A DNA stretch of 64,000 nucleotides from Streptomyces microflavus (GCF_014650075.1 NZ_BMUG01000004.1:186001-250000); one strand, 5' to 3'; counted from the stretch's first letter, positions 17,713-30,573 are shown. Notes: generated by a model from the sequence alone, not told the origin. Program-made: numbers and translations.

Positions 17713-19089
17713 GTGCGTGATTACCTGCTGACGCTCTGTGTCACGGCGGCGGTGACCTATCTGCTGACCGGACCGGTGCGTAAGTTCGCCATCGCGGTCG
17801 GGGCGATGCCCGCGATCCGTGCGCGCGACGTCCACCGGGAGCCGACACCCCGGCTCGGTGGGATCGCCATGTTCGGCGGGCTGTGTGCGGGTCTGATCGT
17901 CGCCGACCATCTCCACAACCTGAAGAGCGTCTTCGAACTCTCCAACGAACCACGGGCGTTGCTCTCCGGCGCTGCCCTGATCTGGCTGATCGGTGTCCTC
18001 GACGACAAGTTCGAGCTGGACGCGCTGATCAAGCTGGGCGCCCAGATGATCGCCGCCGCCGTCATGGTCATCCAGGGGCTCACGATTCTGTGGCTGCCGA
18101 TCCCCGGTGTCGGCACGGTCGCCCTCACTCAGTGGCAGGGCACACTCCTCACAGTCGCGCTGGTCGTCGTCACGATCAACGCGGTCAACTTCGTCGACGG
18201 CCTGGACGGGCTCGCGGCCGGGATGGTCTGCATCGCCTCGGCGGCGTTCTTCCTCTATGCCTACCGTCTCTGGTTCGGGAACATGATCGAGGCGGCCGCC
18301 CCCGCGACGCTCTTCACCGCGATCCTGATGGGCATGTGCCTCGGTTTCCTGCCGCACAACATGCACCCCGCCCGGATCTTCATGGGCGATTCCGGCTCCA
18401 TGTTGATCGGGCTGGTGCTGGCTGCCGCGGCGATCTCGGTCACTGGTCAGGTCGACCCCGACACGATGCGGATCTTCGAAGGCAGTGAGCGCGGGGCCAC
18501 CCACGCGATGCTGCCCGTCTTCATCCCGCTGCTGCTGCCGCTGACGATCATCGCCATCCCGGCCGCCGACCTGATCCTCGCCATCGTCCGGCGCACCTGG
18601 AACGGCCAGTCGCCGTTCGCCGCCGACCGCGGTCACCTGCACCACCGCCTGCTGGAGATCGGCCACTCGCACAGCCGGGCCGTGCTGATCATGTACTTCT
18701 GGTCGGCCCTCATCGCCTTCGGCGCCGTCGGCTACTCGGTGCACTCGGCCTCGATGTGGATCGTCTTCGTCATCGTCGCGGCGAGCGCGGTGGGCCTGGT
18801 CCTGTTGCTGATGCCCCGCTTCACCCCGCGCGCCCCGCACTGGGCCAACCGCTTCGTGCCGCCGCGCTACCGCCACCGGGCGACGGGGCAGGCATCGTCG
18901 CCCTCGTACGACGAGAAGCCGGCGACCGTGGGTTCCGGGGCCCAACAGGGCCCGGCAGACGCTCAGATGGGCGAGGAGGGCCCCGAACGGGCCCCCGTGG
19001 CGGTCGGGGTGTCCGGCGTCAACGGGGCGACCGCGATCGGCGCCCGTTCGCGTTTTCCTGAGCGGCGCCCCATCGACTCCTCGCGCTGA
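17713..19089 (+). CDS. Undecaprenyl-phosphate sugar-1-phosphate transferase (WecA/TagO type)
   Basis: A polytopic membrane enzyme of the MraY/WecA family that moves a sugar-1-phosphate (usually GlcNAc-1-P) from its UDP donor to undecaprenyl phosphate, the first step of teichoic acid or similar polymers. About ten membrane segments are visible. Catalytic motifs include the Asp pair in GVLDDKFELD, NFVDGLDGLAAG, FMGDSGSMLIG, and the His motif GHLHHRLLEIGHSHSR. The C-terminus (about 375-458) is a soluble tail. GTG 17713 gives the conserved N-terminus of about 458 residues; upstream in-frame starts are weaker. It lies just before the ATP synthase cluster. Confidence 0.9.
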   Translation: MRDYLLTLCVTAAVTYLLTGPVRKFAIAVGAMPAIRARDVHREPTPRLGGIAMFGGLCAGLIVADHLHNLKSVFELSNEPRALLSGAALIWLIGVLDDKFELDALIKLGAQMIAAAVMVIQGLTILWLPIPGVGTVALTQWQGTLLTVALVVVTINAVNFVDGLDGLAAGMVCIASAAFFLYAYRLWFGNMIEAAAPATLFTAILMGMCLGFLPHNMHPARIFMGDSGSMLIGLVLAAAAISVTGQVDPDTMRIFEGSERGATHAMLPVFIPLLLPLTIIAIPAADLILAIVRRTWNGQSPFAADRGHLHHRLLEIGHSHSRAVLIMYFWSALIAFGAVGYSVHSASMWIVFVIVAASAVGLVLLLMPRFTPRAPHWANRFVPPRYRHRATGQASSPSYDEKPATVGSGAQQGPADAQMGEEGPERAPVAVGVSGVNGATAIGARSRFPERRPIDSSR

Positions 19090-19356
19090 CGATTCGGATG
19101 CTGTGGCGCATTACCAGACATTGCACCGGCTTGTCGTGCACACACGCGCGGAGTAACTCTCATGTGTGACAGTTGGCACACTTTCCAGGTAAAGACCTCA
19201 TCAAATAGTTTGTGATACCGTTCACGAGACCCGGTGACGGAGCCGAAGGACCCTAGTGAGACGGTCCTTTGGCCTGGTAAACCGCCTCGCGGACCGGGCC
19301 TACGCTCGTCCATGACGACGCCCCATTCCTCCTCTCAGACCAGTGGAGCTGCCGCC

Positions 19357-19797
19357 ATGCAGTCCGACATGCGCGAACTACTGCGCATCGCCACCCCCAC
19401 CGCCGTGGTGGGAGCCATCGCCACGCTTGTCGGCGGGCTGCTCGCCGGTGGCGAGGGGGCGATCGGTGCCGCGGTCGGCTGCGTGGTCGTGATCGTCTTC
19501 ATGACGCTCGGACTGCTGGCCCTCAACTGGGTCGGCAAGAACATGCCTCACCTGTTCCAGGGCATGGGGCTGATGATTTACTCGGCCCAACTCGTGCTCC
19601 TGCTCATCTTCATCCTGAGCATCCGGAACACTTCTCTCTTCGATCTTCAGGTCTTCGCCCTCTCGCTGGTCGCAGCCGTGATCGCGTGGATCACCACGCA
19701 GGCAGTGCTGCACGCGCGGAGCAAGACCCTCTACGTCGACCCCGACGCGGACACCCGGAACCGACCGGGTGGAGCTGGGGGAGATCGTGACGAGTAG
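19357..19797 (+). CDS. atpI: ATP synthase protein I
   Basis: A small membrane protein at the head of the ATP synthase genes, thought to help assemble the c-ring or import magnesium; it is not part of the final enzyme. The 146-residue product has four predicted helices (around LLRIATPTAVVGAIATLVGG, GCVVVIVFMTLGLLAL, LMIYSAQLVLLLIFIL, and FALSLVAAVIAWITT) and a charged tail. I chose ATG 19357 because TGGAG lies 8 bases upstream; in-frame starts at 19234 and 19312 lack a good site and would add a Pro/Ser-rich leader. A 218-base gap separates it from atpB. Confidence 0.85.
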   Translation: MQSDMRELLRIATPTAVVGAIATLVGGLLAGGEGAIGAAVGCVVVIVFMTLGLLALNWVGKNMPHLFQGMGLMIYSAQLVLLLIFILSIRNTSLFDLQVFALSLVAAVIAWITTQAVLHARSKTLYVDPDADTRNRPGGAGGDRDE

Positions 19798-20015
19798 GGC
19801 CGGAATAAAGCCGTGTTCGACGTGCTGCTATCGTCCGGTCTCGGTTGCGGTAGTGCGAGCGCGGGCAACAGGGCGGTCGCTTGATTCATCGCGAGGCTTC
19901 GGGCCCGGCCGCCGCCTCCTCACCGTAAGAACCAGTCCGGTGCCGACCTGCGGCCACCCGCCGCTCCGACACAACGAGGTAGCCGCATCCATGCGCCATG
20001 CAGAAGGAGCTCTTG

Positions 20016-21156
<1,141 letters not shown>

Positions 21157-21193
21157 CGTTGTGCCTGTAGCTCCATTCGACGAAAGGTCCACC

Positions 21194-21730
21194 ATGATGT
21201 ACCTGGCAGCCGAGGAAGCGCAGAGCCCTCTGCTCCCGGTGTGGCCCGAGATCGTCATCGGCTTGATCTGCTTCGGCATCGTCTTCTTCGTCTTCTCGAA
21301 GAAGCTGCTTCCGGTGATCAACAAGACCCTGGAAGAGCGTCGCGAGGCGATCGAAGGTGGCATCGAGAAGGCCGAAGCGGCTCAGACCGAGGCGCAGAGC
21401 GTTCTTGAGCAGTACAAGGCTCAGCTCGCCGAGGCCCGCCACGAGGCCGCTCGTCTGCGCCAGGAGGCGCAGGAGCAGGGTGCCGTCATCATCCAGGAGA
21501 TGAAGGCGGAAGGTCAGCGGCAGCGCGAAGAGATCATCGCCGCCGGCCACACCCAGATCGAGGCCGACCGCAAGGCCGCTGCCTCCGCGCTGCGTCAGGA
21601 CGTGGGCAAGCTCGCCACCGACCTGGCCGGCAAGCTCGTCGGGGAGTCCCTCCAGGACCACGCCCGGCAGAGCGGCACCGTCGACCGTTTCCTCGACGAG
21701 CTCGAGGCGAAGGCCGAGGCTGCCCGATGA
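21194..21730 (+). CDS. atpF: F-type ATP synthase subunit b
   Basis: The peripheral stalk subunit. The 178-residue protein has one N-terminal membrane helix (about 19-40) and a long charged coiled coil (about 45-160) rich in Glu, Ala and Gln that reaches F1 and contacts delta. ATG 21194 (or the next ATG 21197) follows AAAGG. Its last bases overlap atpH (ATGA), so the two stalk subunits are translationally coupled. Confidence 0.95.
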   Translation: MMYLAAEEAQSPLLPVWPEIVIGLICFGIVFFVFSKKLLPVINKTLEERREAIEGGIEKAEAAQTEAQSVLEQYKAQLAEARHEAARLRQEAQEQGAVIIQEMKAEGQRQREEIIAAGHTQIEADRKAAASALRQDVGKLATDLAGKLVGESLQDHARQSGTVDRFLDELEAKAEAAR

Positions 21731-22542
21731 ACGGCGCGAGCCGCGAGGCACTGGCCGCCGCACGCGAGCGGCTCGACGCGCTGACCGACAACACGTCGGT
21801 CGACGCGGCGGCCCTCGCCGAGGATCTGGCATCGGTCACCGCGCTGCTCCACCGCGAGGTTTCCCTGCGCCGGGTTCTCACGGACCCGGCCCAGAGCGGC
21901 GAGAGCAAGGCCGAGCTGGTCGCGCGCCTGCTCAGCGGTCAGGTCAGCGGCGAAGCCGTCGACCTGGTCTCCGGGCTGGTCCGCTCCCGCTGGTCGCAGT
22001 CGCGTGACCTGGTGGACTCGGTCGAGGAGCTGGCGAACACCGCAGACCTCACCGCGGCCCAGCGCACCGGCGCTCTCGACGACGTCGAGGACGAGCTGTT
22101 CCGGTTCGGCCGGATCGTCGGCTCCGACACGGAGCTGCGTTCCGCACTCACCAGCCGTACGGCCACCACCGCCGCCAAGAGCGAGCTGCTGCGCAGCCTG
22201 CTTGGCGGAAAGGCACAGCCGGCCACCGAGCGGGTCATCGTCCGCCTGGTGACCCAGCCGCGGGGACGTAGCCTGGAAGCAGGACTCGAATCCCTGTCCA
22301 AGCTCGCCGCGGACCGCCGCGACCGCACGGTCGCGATCGTCACTTCGGCGGTGCCGCTCAGCGACCGGCAGAAGCAGCGCCTCGGCGCCGCCCTGGCGAA
22401 GCTGTACGGCCGCGAGATGCACCTGAACCTGGACGTGGACCCCTCGGTCCTCGGCGGGATCTCGGTGCGCGTCGGTGACGAGATCATCAACGGCACCGTC
22501 GCGGAGCGCCTCGAAGAGGCGACCCGCCGCATGGCCGGCTGA
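21727..22542 (+). CDS. atpH: F-type ATP synthase subunit delta
   Basis: The OSCP-type subunit that links the peripheral stalk to the top of F1. At 271 residues it is longer than the roughly 180-residue enteric protein, as usual in Streptomyces. The C-terminal OSCP signature is visible (REMHLNLDVDPSVLGGISVRV, GDEIINGTVAERLEEATRRM). ATG 21727 overlaps the atpF stop by four bases. A 135-base gap with a hairpin separates it from atpA. Confidence 0.95.
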   Translation: MNGASREALAAARERLDALTDNTSVDAAALAEDLASVTALLHREVSLRRVLTDPAQSGESKAELVARLLSGQVSGEAVDLVSGLVRSRWSQSRDLVDSVEELANTADLTAAQRTGALDDVEDELFRFGRIVGSDTELRSALTSRTATTAAKSELLRSLLGGKAQPATERVIVRLVTQPRGRSLEAGLESLSKLAADRRDRTVAIVTSAVPLSDRQKQRLGAALAKLYGREMHLNLDVDPSVLGGISVRVGDEIINGTVAERLEEATRRMAG

Positions 22543-22613
22543 CACAGCTCAGCGCAGAAGACCAAGCAAGACCAGCGGCCCGGTTGGGCCGTGCAGAAAT
22601 TGCAGAAGATTCC

Positions 22614-22636
22614 TGGGGGTCGGCCCCCAGACCCCC
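22614..22636 (+). other. Hairpin in the atpH-atpA gap
   Basis: A run of G (22615-22619) followed by TC can pair with either of two C runs (22624-22628 and 22632-22636), so two alternative short stems are possible. It precedes the AAGGAG-rich leader of atpA. It may tune atpA expression; there is no T run for a terminator. Confidence 0.4.
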
Positions 22637-22677
22637 TTAAGAAACTTCGGGCCCAACAAGGAGAGCAGGGAACCCAG

Positions 22678-24249
22678 ATGGCGGAGCTCACGATCCGGCC
22701 GGAGGAGATCCGGGATGCGCTGGAGAACTTTGTCCAGTCGTACAAGCCGGACGCGGCCTCGCGCGAGGAGGTCGGTACGGTCAGCGTTGCCGGCGACGGC
22801 ATCGCGAAGGTGGAGGGCCTGCCCTCCGCCATGGCGAACGAGCTGCTGAAGTTCGAGGACGGCACCCTCGGTCTCGCCCTCAACCTCGAGGAGCGCGAGA
22901 TCGGTGCGATCGTCCTCGGCGAGTTCAGCGGTATCGAGGAGGGCCAGCCGGTGCAGCGCACCGGTGAGGTGCTCTCCGTCGGCGTCGGCGAGGGCTACCT
23001 CGGCCGCGTCGTCGACCCGCTCGGCCAGCCGATCGACGGTCTCGGCGAGATCGCGACCGACGGCCGCCGCGCCCTCGAGCTGCAGGCCCCTGGCGTCATG
23101 GTCCGCAAGTCGGTGCACGAGCCGATGCAGACCGGCTACAAGGCCGTCGACGCCATGGTGCCGATCGGCCGCGGCCAGCGTCAGCTGATCATCGGCGACC
23201 GTCAGACGGGTAAGACCGCTCTGGCCGTCGACACGATCATCAACCAGCGCGACAACTGGCGCTCGGGCGACGTGAACAAGCAGGTGCGCTGCATCTACGT
23301 CGCCATCGGTCAGAAGGGCTCCACCATCGCCTCCGTGCGTGGTGCGCTCGAAGAGGCCGGCGCGCTGGAGTACACGACCATCGTCGCCGCCCCGGCGTCC
23401 GACCCGGCCGGCTTCAAGTACCTGGCGCCGTACACCGGTTCGGCCATCGGCCAGCACTGGATGTACCAGGGCAAGCACGTCCTGATCATCTTCGACGACC
23501 TCTCGAAGCAGGCCGACGCCTACCGCGCCGTGTCCCTGCTGCTGCGCCGCCCGCCGGGCCGTGAGGCCTACCCGGGTGACGTCTTCTACCTGCACTCGCG
23601 TCTGCTGGAGCGCTGCGCCAAGCTCTCCGACGAGATGGGTGCCGGTTCGATGACGGGCCTCCCGATCGTCGAGACCAAGGCGAACGACGTGTCGGCGTTC
23701 ATCCCGACCAACGTCATCTCCATCACCGACGGCCAGTGCTTCCTGGAGTCCGACCTGTTCAACGCGGGTCAGCGTCCGGCGCTCAACGTCGGTATCTCGG
23801 TCTCCCGAGTCGGTGGCTCCGCCCAGCACAAGGCCATGAAGCAGGTCTCCGGCCGGCTCCGCGTGGACCTCGCCCAGTACCGCGAGCTGGAGGCGTTCGC
23901 CGCCTTCGGTTCCGACCTGGACGCGGCCTCGAAGGCTTCGCTGGAGCGCGGTAAGCGCATGGTCGAGCTGCTGAAGCAGCCCCAGTACGCCCCGTTCCCG
24001 ATGGAGGAGCAGGTCGTCTCCGTCTGGGCCGGTACCACGGGCAAGATGGACGACGTCCCGGTCGAGGACATCCGTCGCTTCGAGGCCGAGCTGCTGGAGT
24101 ACCTGCGCCGTGAGCGCAAGGACCTCCTGACCAGCATCGCCGAGGGCGGCAAGATGTCCGACGACACGCTGCAGTCGATCGCCGACGCGATCGCCGCCTT
24201 CAAGCAGCAGTTCGAGACCTCGGACGGCAAGCTTCTGGGCGAGGGCTGA
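22678..24249 (+). CDS. atpA: F-type ATP synthase subunit alpha
   Basis: The regulatory nucleotide-binding subunit of the F1 hexamer. The 523-residue protein has the beta-barrel N-domain, the P-loop [42 protein letters not shown] core motifs (only partly conserved segments quoted), and a helical C-domain ending in KLLGEG. ATG 22678 follows an AAGGAGAGCAGGG leader and gives the conserved [16 protein letters not shown] start. It sits 3 bases upstream of atpG. Confidence 0.97.
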   Translation: MAELTIRPEEIRDALENFVQSYKPDAASREEVGTVSVAGDGIAKVEGLPSAMANELLKFEDGTLGLALNLEEREIGAIVLGEFSGIEEGQPVQRTGEVLSVGVGEGYLGRVVDPLGQPIDGLGEIATDGRRALELQAPGVMVRKSVHEPMQTGYKAVDAMVPIGRGQRQLIIGDRQTGKTALAVDTIINQRDNWRSGDVNKQVRCIYVAIGQKGSTIASVRGALEEAGALEYTTIVAAPASDPAGFKYLAPYTGSAIGQHWMYQGKHVLIIFDDLSKQADAYRAVSLLLRRPPGREAYPGDVFYLHSRLLERCAKLSDEMGAGSMTGLPIVETKANDVSAFIPTNVISITDGQCFLESDLFNAGQRPALNVGISVSRVGGSAQHKAMKQVSGRLRVDLAQYRELEAFAAFGSDLDAASKASLERGKRMVELLKQPQYAPFPMEEQVVSVWAGTTGKMDDVPVEDIRRFEAELLEYLRRERKDLLTSIAEGGKMSDDTLQSIADAIAAFKQQFETSDGKLLGEG

Positions 24250-24252
24250 TCG

Positions 24253-26612
<2,360 letters not shown>

Positions 26613-26626
26613 GCCTCCGGCTCACC

Positions 26627-26656
26627 GAGGGGGGTGGGTCTGGTCCCACCCCCCTC
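26627..26656 (+). terminator. Strong hairpin between atpD and atpC
   Basis: Twelve-base perfect arms, 26627-26638 (GAGGGGGGTGGG) and 26645-26656 (CCCACCCCCCTC), loop TCTGGT, 15 bases after the atpD stop. There is no T run. A second stem follows just before atpC (arms 26683-26690 and 26695-26702, loop GGGC). It may reduce or separate epsilon expression, or protect the upstream message 3' end. Confidence 0.7.
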
Positions 26657-26721
26657 ACCACGCCCCGTAGAATTGAACCGACACCCGGCCGGGCGGCCGG
26701 GTGGTGACCCGAGGAGCCCCC

Positions 26722-27096
26722 TTGGCTGCTGAGCTGCATGTCGAGCTGGTCGCCGCGGACCGTAGTGTCTGGTCCGGCGAGGCCACCCTGGTCGTCGCGC
26801 GAACCACGTCCGGCGACATCGGCATCATGCCCGGTCACCAGCCGCTTCTCGGTGTGCTGGAATCGGGCCCGGTGACGATCCGCACGAGCGAGGGCGGTAC
26901 CGTCATCGCTGCCGTGCACGGTGGTTTCATCTCGTTCGCGGACAACAAGCTTTCGCTGCTGGCCGAGATCGTCGAGCTGGCGGACGAGATCGATGTCCAG
27001 CGCGCCGAGCGTGCGCTGGAGCGCGCCAAGTCGGATGCCGACGCTGCCGCCGAGCGGCGCGCCGAGATCCGTCTGCGTGCGGTGGCGGTGCACTAG
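26722..27096 (+). CDS. atpC: F-type ATP synthase subunit epsilon
   Basis: The F1 subunit that binds gamma and can inhibit ATP hydrolysis. The 124-residue protein has the N-terminal beta-sandwich (LHVELVAADRSVWSGEA, TTSGDIGIMPGHQPLL) and a short helical C-terminus rich in Ala/Glu/Arg. TTG 26722 lies 5 bases after GAGGAG. It is 109 bases beyond atpD, behind two hairpins, so its dosage may be set separately from the other subunits. Confidence 0.95.
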   Translation: MAAELHVELVAADRSVWSGEATLVVARTTSGDIGIMPGHQPLLGVLESGPVTIRTSEGGTVIAAVHGGFISFADNKLSLLAEIVELADEIDVQRAERALERAKSDADAAAERRAEIRLRAVAVH

Positions 27097-27232
27097 CACC
27101 CCCACGGAGTGAAGTTTTTACTCAGCCGCGGCCCGAGCTGGATATATCCAGCCGTGTCGCGGCTGAGGCGATGCAGGTGCAATTCAGTTCGATTCGGTTC
27201 GTTATCCGTTACTCGACGATGCGAGGAGGTCG

Positions 27233-27685
27233 GTGGAGATGGTCCTCGCGTTGTGGGTGGGCGCATCGGTCGTCGTGCTGGTCCTGGTGGGGCTGTTCGT
27301 CTTCGGTCTGCGCCGGCGGCTGATCCAGCGGTCCGGAGGCACTTTCGACTGCAGCCTCCGCTGGGACGTCTCCGAAGAGCCGGACCCCTCGGGCAAAGGC
27401 TGGGTCTACGGGGTCGCCCGCTACAGCGGCGACCGCGTCGACTGGTTCCGTGTCTTCTCCTACGCTCCTCGCCCCCGCCGGGGCCTGGAGCGTTCTGCGA
27501 TCGAGGTGATCGCCCGCCGGCTGCCGGAGGGTGAGGAGGAGCTCGCGCTCCTGTCCGACTCCGTCGTGCTCGGCTGTCTCCACCGGGGGACGCGCCTGGA
27601 GCTGGCGATGAGCGAGGACGCCCTGACCGGCTTCCTCGCCTGGCTGGAGGCGGCGCCGCCCGGCCAGCGGGTCAACGTGGCGTAA
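27233..27685 (+). CDS. DUF2550 family membrane-anchored protein
   Basis: A 150-residue protein with one N-terminal membrane helix (about 3-24) and a soluble domain. It matches the DUF2550 family, commonly located right after atpC in actinobacteria. Recognisable parts are RSGGTFDCSLRW, the Trp/Tyr-rich GWVYGVARYSGDRVDWFRVFSY, and a C-terminal LAMSEDALTGFLAWLEA. Function is unknown. GTG 27233 follows GAGGAGG with short spacing; ATG 27239 is an alternative. Its transcript meets the convergent chitinase gene at a shared terminator. Confidence 0.85.
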   Translation: MEMVLALWVGASVVVLVLVGLFVFGLRRRLIQRSGGTFDCSLRWDVSEEPDPSGKGWVYGVARYSGDRVDWFRVFSYAPRPRRGLERSAIEVIARRLPEGEEELALLSDSVVLGCLHRGTRLELAMSEDALTGFLAWLEAAPPGQRVNVA

Positions 27686-27723
27686 GGGCGTGCGGTCGCC
27701 GCAGGCCGCGTTCGTACACAGCG

Positions 27724-27766
27724 AAAAACCGGGGAGACGGGGGGCGGACCCGTCTCCCCGGCGCTT
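27724..27766. terminator. Bidirectional terminator between DUF2550 gene and chitinase gene
   Basis: Thirteen-base perfect arms, 27729-27741 and 27749-27761, loop 7. AAAAA at 27724-27728 gives a U run for the minus-strand chitinase transcript, and TTTT follows shortly on the plus side at 27764. It fits convergent genes. Confidence 0.9.
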
Positions 27767-27812
27767 TTCCGGGGTGGTGCTTGCCGTTACGGCGTGGGGA
27801 TGGCCGTCGGTG

Positions 27813-29687
27813 TTACTGGAGGCCGCCGTTGATCGCGCTCACCAGTTCGCCGTTGGCGGTGTCACCGGAGAACTCCCAGAAGAACGCGCCTCCCAGGCCC
27901 TGGCTCTTCGCCCAGCTCATCTTGGAGCCGATGGTGGCCGGGGTGTCGTAGCTCCACCAGTTGGTGCCGCAGTGCGCGTAGGCCGTGCCGGCGATGGTGC
28001 CGGTGGCCGGGCAGGTGTTCTTCAGGACCTTGTAGTCCTCGATGCCCGCCTCGTACGTGCCGGAGGCCGCGCCGGTCGCCGTGCCGCCGGGGGCGGACTG
28101 GGTGACGCCGGTCCAGCCGCGGCCGTAGAAGCCGATGCCGAGGAGCAGCTTCTTGGCCGGGACGCCCTTGGCCTTCAGCTTGGCGATGGCGTCGGCGGAG
28201 GTGAAGCCCTCCTGCGGGATGCCGGTGTACGGGTTCAGCGGCGAGTGCGGGGCCGTCGGGCCCTTGGCCGCCCAGGCGCCGAAGAAGTCGTACGTCATCA
28301 CGTTGTACCAGTCGAAGGACTGGGCGGCGCCCGCGTAGTCGGCGGCGTCGATCTTGCCGCCGGCCGAGCCGTCCGCGGTGATGGCGGCGGTGACCAGGTT
28401 GCCCGCACCGAACTTCGTCTTCACGGCGGAGGCGAGGTTCTTGAGCGCGGCCGGGCCGCTGGTGTCACAGGTCAGACCGCAGGCGTTGGGGTACTCCCAG
28501 TCGAGGTCGATGCCGTCGAAGACATCGGCCCAGCGGGGGTCCTCGACCAGGTCGTAGCAGGACTGGGCGAAGGCGGCGGGGTTCTGCGCGGCCTGGGGGA
28601 AGCCACCGGACCAGGTCCAGCCGCCGAACGACCAGAGGACCTTGATGTGCGGGTACTTGGCCTTCAGCTTGCGCAGCTGGTTGAAGTTGCCGCGCAGGGG
28701 CTGGTCCCAGGTGTCGGCGACGCCGTCGACGGACTGGTCGGCGGTGTACGCCTTGTCGTAGTCGGCGTAGGAGTCACCGATGGTGCACCGGCCGTTCTGC
28801 ACGTTGCCGAAGGCGTAGTTGATGTGCGTGATCTTCGCCGCGGAGCCGGACGTCACCAGGTTCTTGACGTGGTAGTTGCGCCCGTAGACGCCCCAGTTGG
28901 TGAAGTAGCCCAGGTTGATCTTGTCGCCGACGGGCGGCTCGCCGCCGCCACCACCGGTGGTGCGGACCGAGACGGAGGCCGAGATGGGACCGAGCTGGTC
29001 GATGGTGTCCCGGGCCTGGACCGCGTACGTGTAGTCGGTGCCGGCGGTCAGTCCGGTGTTGGTGTACGTGGTGCCGGTGACCGTGGCGATCTTGGCGCCG
29101 TTGCGCAGGACGTCGTAGTTCTTGACGCCCTTGTCGTCGGTGGCCGCGCTCCAGCTGAGCTTCACCGAGGTGTTGGTGACATCGCTGGTGGTCGGGGTGC
29201 CGGGGGCCGAGGGCGGGTTGTCGCCGGGGACGGTGGAGCCGTCACAGGAGGCGCCGTTCAGCTTGCAGCCGCTGGGGGCGCCGGGGCCGGAGCCGTTGAA
29301 GCCGAAGCTGACGCTGGCGCCGGGGGCCACCGTCCCGTTCCAGCTGAGGTTCTTGGCGGTCCAGTGGGTACCGGCGCTGGTGACGGTGGCGTCCCAGGCC
29401 GAGCCGACCGAGGTGCCCGAGGGGAAGTCCCACTCGATGGTCCAGGAGGAGAGCGCGGTGGTGCCGGTGTTCTTCACCGTCCACTGGCCCTCGAAGCCGC
29501 TGCCCCAGTCCGACTTCTTGGTGTACGTGGCGGTGGCCGACGCGGCGGCCGATGCGGGGGAGGCCAGTCCCACCATCGCGGCCAGCGGGACGACGAGTGC
29601 GGTGAGGCCGGCGACGACCTTGGATCTGCCGCTCCGGGTGGGTATCCATCTGAATCTGGAACGGCGTTGGGGGGCTTGAGTGCTCAA
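27813..29687 (-). CDS. chiC: Secreted GH18 chitinase with CBM2 and FnIII domains
   Basis: An extracellular enzyme that cleaves chitin. The 624-residue precursor has a long signal peptide ending near SPASA (about 47), a cellulose/chitin-binding CBM2 domain (about 50-150), a linker, one fibronectin type III domain (about 170-255), a Gly-rich hinge, and a GH18 catalytic domain (about 265-624). The catalytic motif is FDGIDLDWEYP with the acid at about Glu398. TTG 29687 is preceded by GAGGAG; the upstream frame to 29777 covers the promoter leader and is rejected. The two-component genes behind it and the direct-repeat promoter fit chitin-inducible control. The symbol is given by synteny and domain order with S. 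coelicolor. Confidence 0.93.
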   Translation of the reverse strand: MSTQAPQRRSRFRWIPTRSGRSKVVAGLTALVVPLAAMVGLASPASAAASATATYTKKSDWGSGFEGQWTVKNTGTTALSSWTIEWDFPSGTSVGSAWDATVTSAGTHWTAKNLSWNGTVAPGASVSFGFNGSGPGAPSGCKLNGASCDGSTVPGDNPPSAPGTPTTSDVTNTSVKLSWSAATDDKGVKNYDVLRNGAKIATVTGTTYTNTGLTAGTDYTYAVQARDTIDQLGPISASVSVRTTGGGGGEPPVGDKINLGYFTNWGVYGRNYHVKNLVTSGSAAKITHINYAFGNVQNGRCTIGDSYADYDKAYTADQSVDGVADTWDQPLRGNFNQLRKLKAKYPHIKVLWSFGGWTWSGGFPQAAQNPAAFAQSCYDLVEDPRWADVFDGIDLDWEYPNACGLTCDTSGPAALKNLASAVKTKFGAGNLVTAAITADGSAGGKIDAADYAGAAQSFDWYNVMTYDFFGAWAAKGPTAPHSPLNPYTGIPQEGFTSADAIAKLKAKGVPAKKLLLGIGFYGRGWTGVTQSAPGGTATGAASGTYEAGIEDYKVLKNTCPATGTIAGTAYAHCGTNWWSYDTPATIGSKMSWAKSQGLGGAFFWEFSGDTANGELVSAINGGLQ

Positions 29688-29795
29688 CGGTGCTCCTCGG
29701 GTGAGGTCCAGCAAACGGGGGTAATTCGTGGACTGCAAACCCTGCGCCGCCCTGAGTACGGGTGCTCTCGTACTCACCGCAGTGTGTGTTGGGTG

Positions 29796-29838
29796 ACATT
29801 AGGAAGGTCTGGACCAATCGTCAAGAGGTCTGGACCAA
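29796..29838 (-). promoter_or_regulatory. Chitinase promoter with two 13-bp direct repeats
   Basis: On the minus strand TTGACG (29819-29824) and TAATGT (29796-29801) are 17 bases apart, a good housekeeping-type promoter. TTGGTCCAGACCT occurs twice, at 29826-29838 and 29805-29817, a 21-base period (two helix turns), flanking the -35 box on both sides. Such repeats are known from Streptomyces chitinase promoters as sites for induction and glucose repression, and they resemble half of the DasR responsive element. Confidence 0.88.
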
Positions 29839-29922
29839 AGATCGAAGGCCGGAACCGGCCCGAAATCGGACCGGAATCCGGCCGACGAAGGCCCCGGGCC
29901 GCGACCAGGACCCGCCCCGGGG

Positions 29923-30573
29923 TCAGACCCCCAACTCCTGTGCCAGCACGGCCGCCTGGACCCTGCTCCGCAGCCCCAGCTTGGCCAGCAATCTGCTGAC
30001 GTGCGTCTTCACCGTCGCCTCCGCCATCGAGAGCCGCAACGCGATCTCCGCGTTCGACAGCCCCTCGCCGAGACACCCCAGCACCTCCCGCTCGCGCCGG
30101 GTCAGGGCGTCCAGCACCGCCGGATCGGCCGCACCCGCCGTCCGTACGGTCCGCGCTCCGGCGAACTCCGCGATCAGCCGCCGGGTCACGGCCGGGGCGA
30201 TCAGCCCCTCGCCGCGCGCCACCGTCCGTACCGCCTCCAGCAGATCGCGGGCATCGGTGTTCTTCAGCAGGAAGCCCGACGCCCCGGCCCGCAGCGCCCC
30301 GAAGACGTACTCGTCCAGATCGAACGTGGTCAGCACGAGGACGTCCGCCAGCTCCTCCGCCACCACCTGCCGGGTCGCCGACACCCCGTCCAGCCGCGGC
30401 ATCTGCACATCCATCAGGACGAGATCCGGCCGGAGTTCACGCGCCAGGCGCACCGCCGCCTCGCCGTCCCCCGCCTCCCCGACGACCTCGATGTCCGGCG
30501 CGCTGGAGAGGATCAGCACCAGCCCCGCCCGCACGGCCGCCTGGTCCTCAGCCACCACCACCCGGATCGTCAT
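29923..30573 (-). CDS. chiR: LuxR/NarL-family response regulator next to chitinase
   Basis: A 216-residue response regulator: receiver domain with acidic pocket and phosphoacceptor D55 in LVLMDVQMPRLDG, then a C-terminal LuxR-type helix-turn-helix (LTRREREVLGCLGEGLSNAEIA, then EATVKTHVSRLLAKL). ATG 30573 overlaps the kinase stop by four bases, so the pair is coupled. It lies just upstream of the chitinase gene on the same strand. In S. coelicolor the equivalent pair has been linked to chiC regulation; the symbol rests on that recollection. Confidence 0.85.
   Translation of the reverse strand: MTIRVVVAEDQAAVRAGLVLILSSAPDIEVVGEAGDGEAAVRLARELRPDLVLMDVQMPRLDGVSATRQVVAEELADVLVLTTFDLDEYVFGALRAGASGFLLKNTDARDLLEAVRTVARGEGLIAPAVTRRLIAEFAGARTVRTAGAADPAVLDALTRREREVLGCLGEGLSNAEIALRLSMAEATVKTHVSRLLAKLGLRSRVQAAVLAQELGV

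Noticed and set aside
27690..29999. 769-codon plus-strand frame opposite the chitinase gene
   Set aside because: The minus-strand GH18 gene with signal peptide, CBM2 and catalytic motif is certain; the opposite frame is a Gly/Val-rich shadow.
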